Notes under the pieces: generated by a model
What the model was told of the DNA's origin: nothing
Databases searched by the model: none
Seen by the model: only the letters and a program-made list of their open reading frames with translations
Position numbers and translations under genes: made by a program
Assembly (NCBI GenBank): GCA_047605865.1
Contig: JASGFC010000002.1
Coordinates: forward strand, 15,339-79,338
Direction of reading: 5' to 3'
Source of the DNA: JASGDC01 sp047605865
Lineage (GTDB): Bacteria > Actinomycetota > Actinomycetes > Actinomycetales > Micrococcaceae
Length of the DNA: 64,000 bases
Part shown: piece after piece, positions 32,903-41,976 of the stretch
Layout of the letters: each line of letters starts with the position of its first letter
How positions within the stretch are numbered: the stretch's first letter is position 1

Positions 32903-34858
32903 ATGAGAAGAGTACTCTTTAGATTTCTACTAATTTTCACATCATTATCTCTGGCACATGTTTTTGTTGCACCAGCAGCTCATGCAGAAACTTTAGCCGC
33001 AGATTGGCGTATGGGTGCAGGTATTGTTAAAGAAAAGTTTGCTGGTGTCTTTAGAAATGGTGCCAATCAAGCTGCTTATTGTGCTGATGCAGAGCTAGGT
33101 GCTCCTTGGGAGGCAAAAAACTATATCAGTGGCAACTCACAAAGTTTTCAACAACGTCAAGGTAAGCACCTTGATGAACAAGAAAGAAACACTGTTTCAT
33201 ATCTCATCAAAAAATGGGGTGATACGGAAGATAAACATCAGGCAGCAGCAGTCCAGTTCGCTATTTGGTCTTTAACAACAGTGGATATGGAATTTGGTAG
33301 TGAGAAAATGAATCGTTTTGCTGCTATGGCTACAGCAGATGCTGCTGTTCTTAAAAGAGCACAAGAGTATCGGGCAGAAGCTCAGAAAAATCATGGACCT
33401 TATCAATTGCGGTTGCATCATGAGGCTATGAACCTTAGAACACAGTTACTTGGTGGAAAACAACATGAAGTTCCAGGTTTTCCAGTTGAAATTAAGAGTC
33501 ATGGTTCAACAACTCTTAACAACAAACTACAAGATACAGTAGTTGCAGGTAGTACTGTTCCTTTGAAATATCATGATTTTGAAGATGCCAATTTTTCAGC
33601 AATAGCGCACAATTTACCTGGAAACCTTAAATGGTATCAGCCAGCAGAAAACAATGCGCAACGTATTTTGCTTTCTTCAACAGCAAGCGATGTTACAACA
33701 GATTTAAAGTTTAAAGTGGTGGAACCTCTTTTGCTTAAAGTATCGACTCAAACTTCACACAAAGTTGTCAGTAAAGGTCAAAAGATTTTTGATGAACTTA
33801 AAGTTGAGCCTCAAAGCAGTGGGCATAGGTGGTTGATAAATCCTGAAAATCAACAAGAGGTGAGCGTTACTATACGTTCTACTTTGTGGGGTCCCTTCAC
33901 TGAAAAACCCCAAAGTAAGCAAAGCTATCCTGAAGATAAGTTTAAAAAAGGTAGTGTTGAAACTACAGTGAGAAATTTTGGTGTTGTGAAAACTCCAGAG
34001 CTAGAGCTCAAAGAATCTGGATATTATGTCTGGACAGAGGAGATTATTCCAGAAAAAACGGTACCAAGAACTGCTCAAAAACTTGTTAATCCTTGGAAAG
34101 GCAATTTCGGTGTTGAAGCAGAAACTAGTTTAGTGAAGTGGCAGATTAACGTTGAAACAGATATTAGTAGAAATATCATCAAACGTGCAGATTCTGTTAC
34201 TGACCACCTCAAAATTTCTGGTTTTCAAGCTAAAAGCGAGAAACTATTAAAGCTCAAAGTATATGGGCCAGAAAACAAGTTACCGCAACTTAGTAAGGAA
34301 ACACCACCTCAGGCAAAATTGCATCAAGAAATCAATATTGCTGCAGAAAATGGTGAAGTTGTTTCGGATGAAATTACTGAGAATCAACCTGGTTGTTACA
34401 CCATTGTTACTGAATTTGAAGGTGATGAACTCCACGAACCATACCGTTCTGCTTACGGCGATCCTCGAGAAACATTCTGTGTCCATGAAAATGATGGAGC
34501 TTTCCTCTTCATTTCAGAAAAAGAAGTGAAACAGTATTTTGAGAAGTCATCAAAGGAACGCCTTGAAAGGGAAAAAAGCAAAGATTCAGCTCAACACAAA
34601 GAAAGAACTAACTCTTCCCGTCACTTCGAAAAGCAAAATTCAGAAGCACAACGCACAGATTCTCAATCTGTTATTACTTCCCAAGAGTCTCAACAAGCGC
34701 CACGGCAAGAATCACAAGAGAAACAGGAGCCACGTTCTCAGCAGTTCCTGGCCAATACTGGATTAAGTGACAAATCGCGTAAAGTATTTGCACTATCGCT
34801 ACTTGTTACAGGATTCGGTGGTTTAATGATTATCGCTAGAAAACTTCTAACAAGCTAA
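32903..34858 (+). CDS. Sortase-anchored surface protein with predicted Cys-Gln thioester domain
   Basis: A 651-residue secreted protein. A signal peptide covers residues 1-28 (MRRVLFRFLLIFTSLSLAHV...AHA). A thioester-adhesin domain follows: AAYCADAE with Cys60 and AAVQFAIWSL with Gln118, the pair expected to form an internal thioester that attacks host amines. Middle domains (about 180-510) look like repeated beta domains, with SGYYVWTEEI and PRETFCVHE. A Glu/Lys/Ser/Gln-rich stalk covers about 530-612. The C-terminus has LANTG, a hydrophobic helix and ARKLLTS. LAxTG rather than LPxTG suggests a class E-type sortase. The ATG at 32903 follows AAAGGAA; a GTG six codons earlier is less likely. 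Confidence 0.8.
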   Translation: MRRVLFRFLLIFTSLSLAHVFVAPAAHAETLAADWRMGAGIVKEKFAGVFRNGANQAAYCADAELGAPWEAKNYISGNSQSFQQRQGKHLDEQERNTVSYLIKKWGDTEDKHQAAAVQFAIWSLTTVDMEFGSEKMNRFAAMATADAAVLKRAQEYRAEAQKNHGPYQLRLHHEAMNLRTQLLGGKQHEVPGFPVEIKSHGSTTLNNKLQDTVVAGSTVPLKYHDFEDANFSAIAHNLPGNLKWYQPAENNAQRILLSSTASDVTTDLKFKVVEPLLLKVSTQTSHKVVSKGQKIFDELKVEPQSSGHRWLINPENQQEVSVTIRSTLWGPFTEKPQSKQSYPEDKFKKGSVETTVRNFGVVKTPELELKESGYYVWTEEIIPEKTVPRTAQKLVNPWKGNFGVEAETSLVKWQINVETDISRNIIKRADSVTDHLKISGFQAKSEKLLKLKVYGPENKLPQLSKETPPQAKLHQEINIAAENGEVVSDEITENQPGCYTIVTEFEGDELHEPYRSAYGDPRETFCVHENDGAFLFISEKEVKQYFEKSSKERLEREKSKDSAQHKERTNSSRHFEKQNSEAQRTDSQSVITSQESQQAPRQESQEKQEPRSQQFLANTGLSDKSRKVFALSLLVTGFGGLMIIARKLLTS

Positions 34859-34864
34859 GAGTGT

Positions 34865-37147
34865 TTAATCAAAGTATTGAGCTAGAGTACCTTCATGAGC
34901 TGTTCGTAGTTCATCTAAGGAAGTTTCAAATTGTCCTTGAACGTTAAGAGTCCCTGAGTCTGCATCCACCATACCAATACGTAGGTGTGGGAAGTTTCTA
35001 GCAGTGCACATATCAGTGAACCTTACTTCTTCACTACGTGGAACACTTACTATAGCTCGAGCAGTAGATTCAGAGAAAAGAGCAACAAAAATATCAATAT
35101 TGTCACGTTGACACAGATCTTCAAGGACTACTCGTGCTCCAGCACCAAAACGAAGGCAGCTTTCTGCTAGAGCAATCGCAAGACCACCTTCAGAAAGATC
35201 GTGAGCAGAATCTATCATGCCATCACGGCTGGCATTGATGAGGATATCTGCTAATTCTTTTTCTGTATCTAACTTAACTTGTGGTGGAGTTCCACCAAGA
35301 TGAGAATGAATAACATCAGCCCATGCAGAACCATCAAGTTCATCTGCCGTGGTTCCCAGAAGATAGATAGTATCTCCAGAAGTGCGGAAACCAGAGGGAG
35401 TACGCCGAGAAACATCATCGAAAACACCAAGAACTCCCACAACAGGAGTTGGATGGATTGGAGTGTCTCCCGTTTGGTTGTATAAAGAAACGTTACCTCC
35501 AGTAACTGGTGTTCCTAACTCTTGGCAAGCATCTGCAAGTCCTTCAACAGCTGCCGCAAACTGCCACATCACTTCTGGGTCTTCTGGAGAACCAAAGTTC
35601 AGGCAGTCTGTAACAGCCAGAGGGATAGCACCGGAAGTAGCCACATTACGGTAAGCTTCAGCCAAAGCAAGTTGAGCTCCTGCATAAGGATCAAGGTATC
35701 CGTATCTTCCGTTAGCATCTGTTGAGATAGCAATTCCTCGACCTGTTTCTTCATCTACACGAATAACACCTGCATCGTCAGGCATTGCCATTGCAGTATT
35801 GCCACGAACGAAGCGATCATACTGGTTAGTAACCCAATTTTTAGAACACAGATTTGGGGAAGCGATGAGTTTCAAGAGAGTTTCTTGGAGCTCTTGCCCA
35901 GTTTTTGGTTTTTCTAATGTAGCTGAAGTATTTGATTGAACATCAGCTAACCATGATGGTTTTGATAACGGGCGGTTATAGACAGGCCCATCGTGAGCTA
36001 CAGAGCGCGGAGGAACATCAACAATAGTATTTCCATGCCAGCTTACTTCCAAGCGCCCAGTATCTGTGACTTCACCAACGATAGAATATTCAACATTCCA
36101 TTTCTTAACGATCTTTTCAAAGGCAGAAACATTTTCTGGAGTAACAACAGCCATCATTCGTTCTTGCGATTCTGACATAAGAATTTCTTCAGGACTCAAT
36201 GTTGGGTCACGCAGCAATACAGTATCTAACTCTATTTTCATACCACCATCACCAGCAGAAGCCAATTCAGAGGTTGAGCACGATAACCCAGCCCCACCTA
36301 AGTCTTGAATTCCTTCTACAACACCAGCTTGGAAAAGCTCCAAACAACATTCAATGAGAACTTTTTCTGCAAAAGGATCACCGACTTGTACTGCAGGTCG
36401 TTTTGTTGGTTTAGATTCATCAAAGGTTTCTGAAGCAAGAACAGATACACCACCGATACCATCACCACCTGTTCTAGCACCGAAGAGGATTACTTTATTA
36501 CCAGCACCAGTGGCATTGGCAAGGTGGATGTCATCTTTTTTCATGACTCCCACAGAAAGGGCATTAACGAGCGGATTACCTTGGTAAACAGGATCAAATA
36601 CTACTTCTCCACCAATATTTGGAAGCCCAAGACAGTTGCCGTAACCACCAACACCAGCAACTACACCGTGTACTACACGACCCGTATCTTCATGGTCGAT
36701 GGCACCGAATCGCAGTTGATCCATGACAGCAACAGGGCGAGCCCCCATTGATAAGATATCGCGCACGATGCCACCAACTCCTGTTGCAGCACCTTGGTAT
36801 GGTTCAAGGAAAGAGGGGTGATTATGGCTTTCTACTTTGAAAGTAACTGCCCAATCATCGCCAATGTCAACAACTCCGGCATTTTCACCAATACCAACGA
36901 GCAGTTTTTCTTTCATTTCTGCTGTAGTTTTTTCACCGAATTTGCTTAAATGCACTTTAGAAGATTTATAGGAACAGTGTTCAGACCACATGACTGAATA
37001 CATAGCTAGTTCAGCATCAGTTGGGCGGCGGGATAAAATTTCACAGATTTTTTGGTACTCATCTTCTTTGAGCCCAAGTTCTTTCCATGGTTGTCTTTTC
37101 TCAGGGGTCTGACTAGCGATTTCTACAGTATCTAGTTGTTGATTCAT
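34865..37147 (-). CDS. purL: Phosphoribosylformylglycinamidine synthase, large subunit
   Basis: Converts FGAR, glutamine-derived ammonia and ATP to FGAM in purine synthesis. At 760 residues it is the small-type PurL that needs PurQ and PurS. Conserved segments include SVMWSEHCSYKSSK, VTFKVESHNHPSFLEPYQGAATGVGGIVRDI, GARPVAVMDQLRFG and LGLPNIGGEVVFD. Its ATG overlaps the purQ stop by 4 bases, so translation is coupled. It is the last gene of purS-purQ-purL on the minus strand. Confidence 0.97.
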   Translation of the reverse strand: MNQQLDTVEIASQTPEKRQPWKELGLKEDEYQKICEILSRRPTDAELAMYSVMWSEHCSYKSSKVHLSKFGEKTTAEMKEKLLVGIGENAGVVDIGDDWAVTFKVESHNHPSFLEPYQGAATGVGGIVRDILSMGARPVAVMDQLRFGAIDHEDTGRVVHGVVAGVGGYGNCLGLPNIGGEVVFDPVYQGNPLVNALSVGVMKKDDIHLANATGAGNKVILFGARTGGDGIGGVSVLASETFDESKPTKRPAVQVGDPFAEKVLIECCLELFQAGVVEGIQDLGGAGLSCSTSELASAGDGGMKIELDTVLLRDPTLSPEEILMSESQERMMAVVTPENVSAFEKIVKKWNVEYSIVGEVTDTGRLEVSWHGNTIVDVPPRSVAHDGPVYNRPLSKPSWLADVQSNTSATLEKPKTGQELQETLLKLIASPNLCSKNWVTNQYDRFVRGNTAMAMPDDAGVIRVDEETGRGIAISTDANGRYGYLDPYAGAQLALAEAYRNVATSGAIPLAVTDCLNFGSPEDPEVMWQFAAAVEGLADACQELGTPVTGGNVSLYNQTGDTPIHPTPVVGVLGVFDDVSRRTPSGFRTSGDTIYLLGTTADELDGSAWADVIHSHLGGTPPQVKLDTEKELADILINASRDGMIDSAHDLSEGGLAIALAESCLRFGAGARVVLEDLCQRDNIDIFVALFSESTARAIVSVPRSEEVRFTDMCTARNFPHLRIGMVDADSGTLNVQGQFETSLDELRTAHEGTLAQYFD

Positions 37148-37857
37148 CGTGTTGCTCCTGATACGAGAGAGTTCATCACGGATTCAAAAATTGTGATGCC
37201 GTCTGTTCCTAGGCCTTTACCCTCGGCAGTATCAGTGCCAAATAACGCTTCGACTGCATGTTCAGGGTGTGGCATCAAACCTACAACGTTTCCTTGAGGG
37301 TTAGTTAAGCCTGCAATATTATGAACTGAACCATTAGGATTTGGGTCTGTGTATCGGAAAACTACTTGGTTTTGCTCTTCAATTTTTGCCAGTTCTTCTT
37401 GAGAAGCAACAAATTGACCTTCACCATTTTTTAAAGGGATTGTAATTTCTTGACCTTGTTCATACCCTGATGTCCATGCCGTTTGCGTATTTTCAACGAT
37501 GAGTTTTTGATCCCCACAGTTAAATTTTTGGTGATTATTGATAATTAACGCCCCTGGCAAGAGGTGTGATTCGCAGAGAACTTGAAAACCATTACAAATT
37601 CCAAGTACAGGTAGCCCACCTTTTGCTCCATCAATAATAGCCTGCATGATAGGCGAAAGAGAAGAAATAGCACCACAACGTAGGTAGTCACCATAAGAAA
37701 AGCCACCAGGAAGTACTACTGCATCAATATGGGAAAGCTTAGTATCATCGTGCCAAAGATTTACAGTTTGAGCTCCAGCGAGCCTAGCTGCGCGAAGAGC
37801 ATCGTGGTCATCGAGGGTGCCTGGGAATGTAACAACACCAATTGTAAAATCACTCAT
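37144..37857 (-). CDS. purQ: Phosphoribosylformylglycinamidine synthase, glutaminase subunit
   Basis: A class I glutamine amidotransferase of 237 residues feeding ammonia to PurL. VVTFPGTLDDHDALRA is the start, VLPGGFSYGDYLRCGA the loop, LGICNGFQVLCE the Cys nucleophile and MPHPEHAVE the His-Glu of the triad. It lies 3 bases after purS and overlaps purL by 4 bases. Confidence 0.97.
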   Translation of the reverse strand: MSDFTIGVVTFPGTLDDHDALRAARLAGAQTVNLWHDDTKLSHIDAVVLPGGFSYGDYLRCGAISSLSPIMQAIIDGAKGGLPVLGICNGFQVLCESHLLPGALIINNHQKFNCGDQKLIVENTQTAWTSGYEQGQEITIPLKNGEGQFVASQEELAKIEEQNQVVFRYTDPNPNGSVHNIAGLTNPQGNVVGLMPHPEHAVEALFGTDTAEGKGLGTDGITIFESVMNSLVSGATR

Positions 37858-37860
37858 GGT

Positions 37861-38112
37861 TTAATCCTCAATAACAGAAATGTGTGTGACATCTTCAATA
37901 ACAGGGTTAGACAGAAGTTTTTCTGCTGCTTCTTGAGCCTTGGCTAAAAGTTCTGGAGTTACTTCACCGTTGACGCTAAGTTCAAACCGCTTGCCTTGAC
38001 GTACTTCTGTAAAATCTTTAAAGCCTAAGCGAGGTAAAGCGTTTGCGATTGCTTTACCTTGGGGATCAAGAATTTCTGCTTTAGGCATAACATCAATAAC
38101 AATACGAGCCAA
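37861..38112 (-). CDS. purS: Phosphoribosylformylglycinamidine synthase, PurS subunit
   Basis: An 83-residue bridging subunit holding PurQ to PurL. The motifs MPKAEILDPQGKAIANALPRLGF and VRQGKRFELSV are typical. It is first gene of the purS-purQ-purL operon. Its upstream region is shared with the divergent oxidoreductase gene and contains a perfect 10-bp palindrome. Confidence 0.95.
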   Translation of the reverse strand: MARIVIDVMPKAEILDPQGKAIANALPRLGFKDFTEVRQGKRFELSVNGEVTPELLAKAQEAAEKLLSNPVIEDVTHISVIED

Positions 38113-38136
38113 TTTTACTCCTCGTTTAAGAATGGA

Positions 38137-38160
38137 ACTCTTCTAGTTTACTAGAAGAGT
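38137..38160. promoter_or_regulatory. Perfect palindrome in the divergent purS / oxidoreductase region
   Basis: ACTCTTCTAG and CTAGAAGAGT are perfect complements around TTTA, 25 bases before purS on one side and 72 bases before the oxidoreductase start on the other. No T-run follows on either strand and both genes point away, so a protein-binding site or leader hairpin is likelier than a terminator. Confidence 0.4.
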
Positions 38161-38231
38161 AGTGCCTATCCTTCATTCATATTCTTGTAAAGTAAAATAG
38201 AGAGTGGATAAAGTTTCAGAAGAGGTCTTTC

Positions 38232-39665
38232 TTGTCACAAAAGGTTTATATAGTTGGTAGTGGCCCTAATGGTATGGCCAGTGCTGTTTTCATGTCTGAA
38301 AAAGGCTATGATGTTACCGTTTTTGAAGCAAGTTCTACGCCAGGTGGAGGCAGTAGAACTTTAGATTTAACAGGTACAGGTTTCCTCAATGATGTTTGTT
38401 CTGCGGTCCATCCTACAGCCTTAGCATCACCATACTTTAAAGAATTAGGAATGCAGGAAGAAGTAGATTTCATTATTCCTGATGTTTCCTTTGCGCAGCC
38501 ACTTACTCACAATGAGTCTGTTTATGCCTATCGCGATATTGAAAAAACAGCCCAGCACCTTGGTAAAGATAAACAGCGTTGGTTAAATGCTTTTTCAGAT
38601 TTTGCAGATAAACCAGCAAATATGGGCGAATTAATGCTCAAGCCCTTTTTGGATGTCTCTAAAACAAAAGTTATTACTCCATCGATCCGCTTAGGGCTTC
38701 ACTCTATGCGAGAAAGCGTTGCGCAGGGCTACTTTAAAACTACTGATGCCCAAGCTTTACTCTCTGGGGTTGTTGCACATGCGAATGTAAAATTGCCTAG
38801 CCTCAGTGCAAGTTTCGTTGGATTTTCCTTAACTGGCTTATCTCAATCTATTGGTTGGCCTATAGTCCGTGGTGGTTCGCAGCAAATTATTAATTTTCTA
38901 CAAAAAAAACTTGAACAAAATGGTGGAAGAGTCATTTGTGATGCTCCTATTGTGAAAAAAAGTCAACTAGAAGATGCAGATATCGTCTTTTGGGACACTT
39001 CAGTACGCACTTTCCTTGATATTTACCACGACGAGTTACCTAGCTCTACTGCTAAACACTTACAAAATTTCAAATATGGAAATGGTGTTGCAAAATTAGA
39101 TGTAACAATGTCTGAGCCTATTCCTTGGAATGATCAGCAACTTCATGAAGCAGGTACTATCCACATTGGTGGAAAAGCTTCAGATATTGCGTTGGCGGAA
39201 AATACTGTTTCACGCAATAAAATTCCTGAAAAACCATATATTCTTGCTTCGCAGCCTTCTCTTTTTGATCCCACAAGAGCTCCAAAAGGTTACCACACTG
39301 CCTTGTTTTATACGCATGTGCCGGCATACTATGATGAAGATCCTACAGATTTAATTTTGAAACGTGTTGAAGAGTTCGCACCTGATATTCGCGATGCAAT
39401 ACTGGATAGTCATTCCATAAATGCAGTCCAGCTTGAAGAATATAACAGTAATTATATTGGCGGCGATATTTCTTCAGGCGCAAATTCTTTAGGGCAATTT
39501 TTTACCAGACCACGTTACAGTTTTTTTCCGTGGGCAACAGCTATTCCTCATGTGTATATGTGCTCATCGTCAACTTATCCAGGGCCAGGCGTTCATGGAA
39601 TGAATGGCTACAATGCTGCTAAGTTAGCTTATGGGAAGGAGAATGGCTTTGTTAAGAACAAATAA
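38232..39665 (+). CDS. CrtI/phytoene-desaturase-like FAD-dependent oxidoreductase
   Basis: A 477-residue flavoprotein. The N-terminal FAD motif is VYIVGSGPNGMASAVFMSEKGYDVTVFEASSTPGGGSRT, and the C-terminal end PGPGVHGMNGYNAAK is the second FAD contact found in phytoene desaturase-like proteins. No carotenoid genes are nearby, so the substrate is unknown. It starts with TTG, with AGAGG 6 bases upstream. The next gene starts inside its 3' end, so it is the first gene of a three-gene operon with a small anchored protein and an HTTM protein. Confidence 0.85.
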   Translation: MSQKVYIVGSGPNGMASAVFMSEKGYDVTVFEASSTPGGGSRTLDLTGTGFLNDVCSAVHPTALASPYFKELGMQEEVDFIIPDVSFAQPLTHNESVYAYRDIEKTAQHLGKDKQRWLNAFSDFADKPANMGELMLKPFLDVSKTKVITPSIRLGLHSMRESVAQGYFKTTDAQALLSGVVAHANVKLPSLSASFVGFSLTGLSQSIGWPIVRGGSQQIINFLQKKLEQNGGRVICDAPIVKKSQLEDADIVFWDTSVRTFLDIYHDELPSSTAKHLQNFKYGNGVAKLDVTMSEPIPWNDQQLHEAGTIHIGGKASDIALAENTVSRNKIPEKPYILASQPSLFDPTRAPKGYHTALFYTHVPAYYDEDPTDLILKRVEEFAPDIRDAILDSHSINAVQLEEYNSNYIGGDISSGANSLGQFFTRPRYSFFPWATAIPHVYMCSSSTYPGPGVHGMNGYNAAKLAYGKENGFVKNK

Positions 39666-40131
39666 ACAAGTGCTTCAAGTTCTTCTAGTCTTTCTTTTGA
39701 CTATACTCATTTTGCCCATACAGTCTCATGTATGGAAGAAAACTGGAGAGGAACCGTACCCTAATTTGTTGGCACCTCCTTTTGACGGTGTTCCTAAAAT
39801 TCCAGCAAGTGGAGGTAGTGGTACTGCCACCCAATATAATATTAAAGGTATAGACTCTGATGGTACTTCGTATGCTCTTACCCCAGATCAATTAGTGCCT
39901 GCAACTACACAAAGTGCGCAAATGGTTTTTTTGAAAAACTTTGCAACTACACCTGAAAAACTAAAGGATCCTGATGTAAATAGCTGGGTTTACAATTCAT
40001 TGAAGAAAACTCACCCCAATATTCAACAAGTCAGTATCACCAAAGTAACAGTTAAGTCTTCAGGAGGGAAAACAGAACAAATTGGTTCTGGGAAACCAAC
40101 TGTTATTGATTTTAGCGGGAGTAAATCTTAA
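39649..40131 (+). CDS. Small membrane-anchored protein partnered with an HTTM protein
   Basis: About 160 residues. One N-terminal helix (VLQVLLVFLLTILILPIQ) is followed by an outside domain beginning VWKKTGEEPYPNLLAPPFDGVPK. I recognise no catalytic motif. The likely start is TTG 39649, with AAGGAG 7 bases upstream; the frame also has ATGs at 39631 and 39643 with poor spacing. It overlaps the end of the oxidoreductase gene, and its stop TAA overlaps the next ATG (TAATG). A small one-helix protein beside an HTTM protein recalls SdpA/SdpB and DUF5819/HTTM pairs; this is a resemblance in organisation, not proven homology. Confidence 0.7.
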   Translation: MLRTNKQVLQVLLVFLLTILILPIQSHVWKKTGEEPYPNLLAPPFDGVPKIPASGGSGTATQYNIKGIDSDGTSYALTPDQLVPATTQSAQMVFLKNFATTPEKLKDPDVNSWVYNSLKKTHPNIQQVSITKVTVKSSGGKTEQIGSGKPTVIDFSGSKS

Positions 40132-41258
40132 TGAATAATAAAAATTTGTTAGCTAAAATCGGCGCATGGCTCAATGACCCAGGTGGACTTACTCTGAGAG
40201 ACCTTGCAGTCTATAGAATTTTCTTTTCAATTATTGTTTTGCTCGCTTACACAAAGTATTCTACAAATGCTGGAATTCCAAATGAAATGTATCATCCTAT
40301 ACCTGGAATGTTGCAACTCTTCCATAGCTTCCCACCACTATGGGTATTGATTCTTTTTCAAGTTGTATATTTAGTGACAGCTTCAGCATTATTATTTGGT
40401 TTCCTGACCCCTATTGCTTCGGTACTCTTTGGTGCCAACATGATAATAGCTAATGGATTTACTTTTGCTCTTGGTAAGCTAGATCACGGTATCATTATTG
40501 CAATTGTGCCCATGATTATGGCCTTTTCTGGGTGGGGTAATGCCTACTCCATTGATAGCAAACAATTCCTCTCACAGCGAGCTCATCCAAGTTCAGTGAT
40601 AAGACCGTGGGTTATTCGTTGGATGGCTTTAACTATTAGTCTTTGGCTTTTTACAGCTGCTTTTGCTAAAGCAACTACTGGATGGTTAGATCCAAGTAAG
40701 AGGGGAACTCAAGGTTACTTTTTTTCATATTATCTAGGCGGCTTAACCTCTGGAAAGATTCCAGATTTGGTCTCTAAGATTCACTTCGGTCCGTTTTGGA
40801 AATTCCTTGATTATTCCACAGTGCTTTGTGAAAGTTTACCCTTGTTACTTTTCGTCTTTGGCTGGAAATATTGGAAGTTGGCACCGAGTTTCCTTATCTT
40901 CTTCCACATTGGAATTAATTTTACTTTAAGTATTTTTTACGCACCAGCTTTTGTTGCCTATGCTGCGTTTGTCCCATGGGATAGGATACTTCGAAAAGTA
41001 ACTTCTCATTTTTCTGCTCTTAACAAATTGCGGTGGCCTGTTGTGCTAATTTTTGCCTTATTTTGGGGTTTTGCGTCTGGTCCAATCAAACGCATTGTAA
41101 ATCCTTGGCAACCGGATGTCTTAATGCTTGCTGGGGTAATTCTTGCCTCAGGTTATATTATTAACTTCGTGCGCAATCAGTTCTTTACACCAAAAGAGCC
41201 AACTATGCCAGTAAAACAATTGCCTAAGCATCTTTCACGCCGTGAGTTCTACAGTTAG
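40131..41258 (+). CDS. HTTM-domain (vitamin-K-dependent carboxylase-like) membrane protein
   Basis: A 375-residue protein with about eight helices. The start LTLRDLAVYRIFFSIIVLLAY and LHSFPPLW-like segment (LLQLFHSFPPLWVLILFQVVY) are characteristic of HTTM proteins, a family that includes SdpB and relatives of gamma-glutamyl carboxylase. It is translationally coupled to the preceding gene by TAATG. The biochemical activity of bacterial members is mostly unknown. A tRNA-Ser gene follows 68 bases later. Confidence 0.82.
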   Translation: MNNKNLLAKIGAWLNDPGGLTLRDLAVYRIFFSIIVLLAYTKYSTNAGIPNEMYHPIPGMLQLFHSFPPLWVLILFQVVYLVTASALLFGFLTPIASVLFGANMIIANGFTFALGKLDHGIIIAIVPMIMAFSGWGNAYSIDSKQFLSQRAHPSSVIRPWVIRWMALTISLWLFTAAFAKATTGWLDPSKRGTQGYFFSYYLGGLTSGKIPDLVSKIHFGPFWKFLDYSTVLCESLPLLLFVFGWKYWKLAPSFLIFFHIGINFTLSIFYAPAFVAYAAFVPWDRILRKVTSHFSALNKLRWPVVLIFALFWGFASGPIKRIVNPWQPDVLMLAGVILASGYIINFVRNQFFTPKEPTMPVKQLPKHLSRREFYS

Positions 41259-41326
41259 CTTGTAACATGAAAGAAAAGCGATACCTATAAAAGATGAATC
41301 TGAAACGGTGTTAGAATATCAACAAT

Positions 41327-41413
41327 GGAGGATTCGACTAGCGGCCTATGTCACACGCTTGGAAAGCGTGAGGGTGTAACAAGCCCACAGGGGTTCGAAT
41401 CCCCTATCCTCCG
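41327..41413 (+). tRNA. tRNA-Ser (anticodon GGA)
   Basis: A class II tRNA of 87 bases with a long variable arm. The acceptor stem is GGAGGAT with ATCCTCC and discriminator G; CCA is encoded at 41414-41416. The anticodon loop CTTGGAAAG carries GGA. The T arm is AGGGG-TTCGAAT-CCCCT. Confidence 0.97.
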
Positions 41414-41415
41414 CC

Positions 41416-41448
41416 AATCTCCCAACTAAGCAATTGGGATTTCTTTTA
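41416..41448 (+). terminator. Terminator after tRNA-Ser (GGA)
   Basis: TCCCAA pairs with TTGGGA around an 8-base loop, followed by TTTCTTTTATT. Confidence 0.6.
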
Positions 41449-41470
41449 TTCTCATAGATAACTTCTTCGT

Positions 41471-41520
41471 GACTTTTGGTTAACTACGGTAGAAATAGCT
41501 CCCGTAGTTAACCAAAAGTC
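41471..41520. repeat. Palindromic element, copy 1, downstream of tRNA-Ser (GGA)
   Basis: A perfect 19-bp inverted repeat: the left arm starts GACTTTTGGTTA (41471-41489) and the right arm ends TAACCAAAAGTC (41502-41520), with a 12-base loop. The outer 12 bases of each arm and the preceding CTTCGT are identical to copy 2 at 53618; the inner arm sequence differs but is again complementary. No T-run follows. Confidence 0.85.
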
Positions 41521-41549
41521 ATGAATTGAAAATGTAATAAGAGCGAATC

Positions 41550-41918
41550 TTAACTGTAGCCCATTCGTTTAGCTTGTTCTTTAGCAGCATCATTGACAGG
41601 TACAGCAAAGACAGCAGTACCGTAAGCTGCAACTTCACTACCTAGTTCTCCTAGTTCACTAGTATCAAAGCGCATACCAACAATACAATTTCCACCTTTT
41701 TGTGTAGCTTCATTAATCATGCGTTCTACGGCTTCAAAACGGCTAGTGATAAGGTTTGTTGTCATTCCCTGCATTTCGCCACCAACGATAGTTTTAAGAC
41801 TGGCACCAAATTGCGAGAAGATATTCCTAGACCGTGCAGTAAGTCCAAAGACTTCACCGCAGACATATTGGATTTTCCATCCAGGTATAGTATTTGTTGT
41901 TGTTACCATCATTGGCAT
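41550..41918 (-). CDS. YbjQ/UPF0145 family protein
   Basis: A 122-residue small protein of the YbjQ (DUF74) family, which forms ring-shaped oligomers and has no established function. It starts MPMMVTTTNTIPGWKI; GEVFGLTARSRNI, GGEMQGMTTNLITSRFEAVERMINEA and GGNCIVGMRFDTSELG are family-typical. The ATG at 41918 has AAAGGAA 5 bases upstream; a longer frame to 41975 would overlap the divergent transporter start region. Confidence 0.88.
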   Translation of the reverse strand: MPMMVTTTNTIPGWKIQYVCGEVFGLTARSRNIFSQFGASLKTIVGGEMQGMTTNLITSRFEAVERMINEATQKGGNCIVGMRFDTSELGELGSEVAAYGTAVFAVPVNDAAKEQAKRMGYS

Positions 41919-41976
41919 AAGAATTCCTTTCTCTATAGCTTTAGTGTAGTAGATTGTTGGCGTAATATAGAACACA

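Noticed and set aside
41919..41976. preQ1 riboswitch before the queuosine transporter
   Set aside because: The 58-base divergent leader has neither the CTA-rich loop nor the A-rich tail of preQ1-I, and is too short for preQ1-II.
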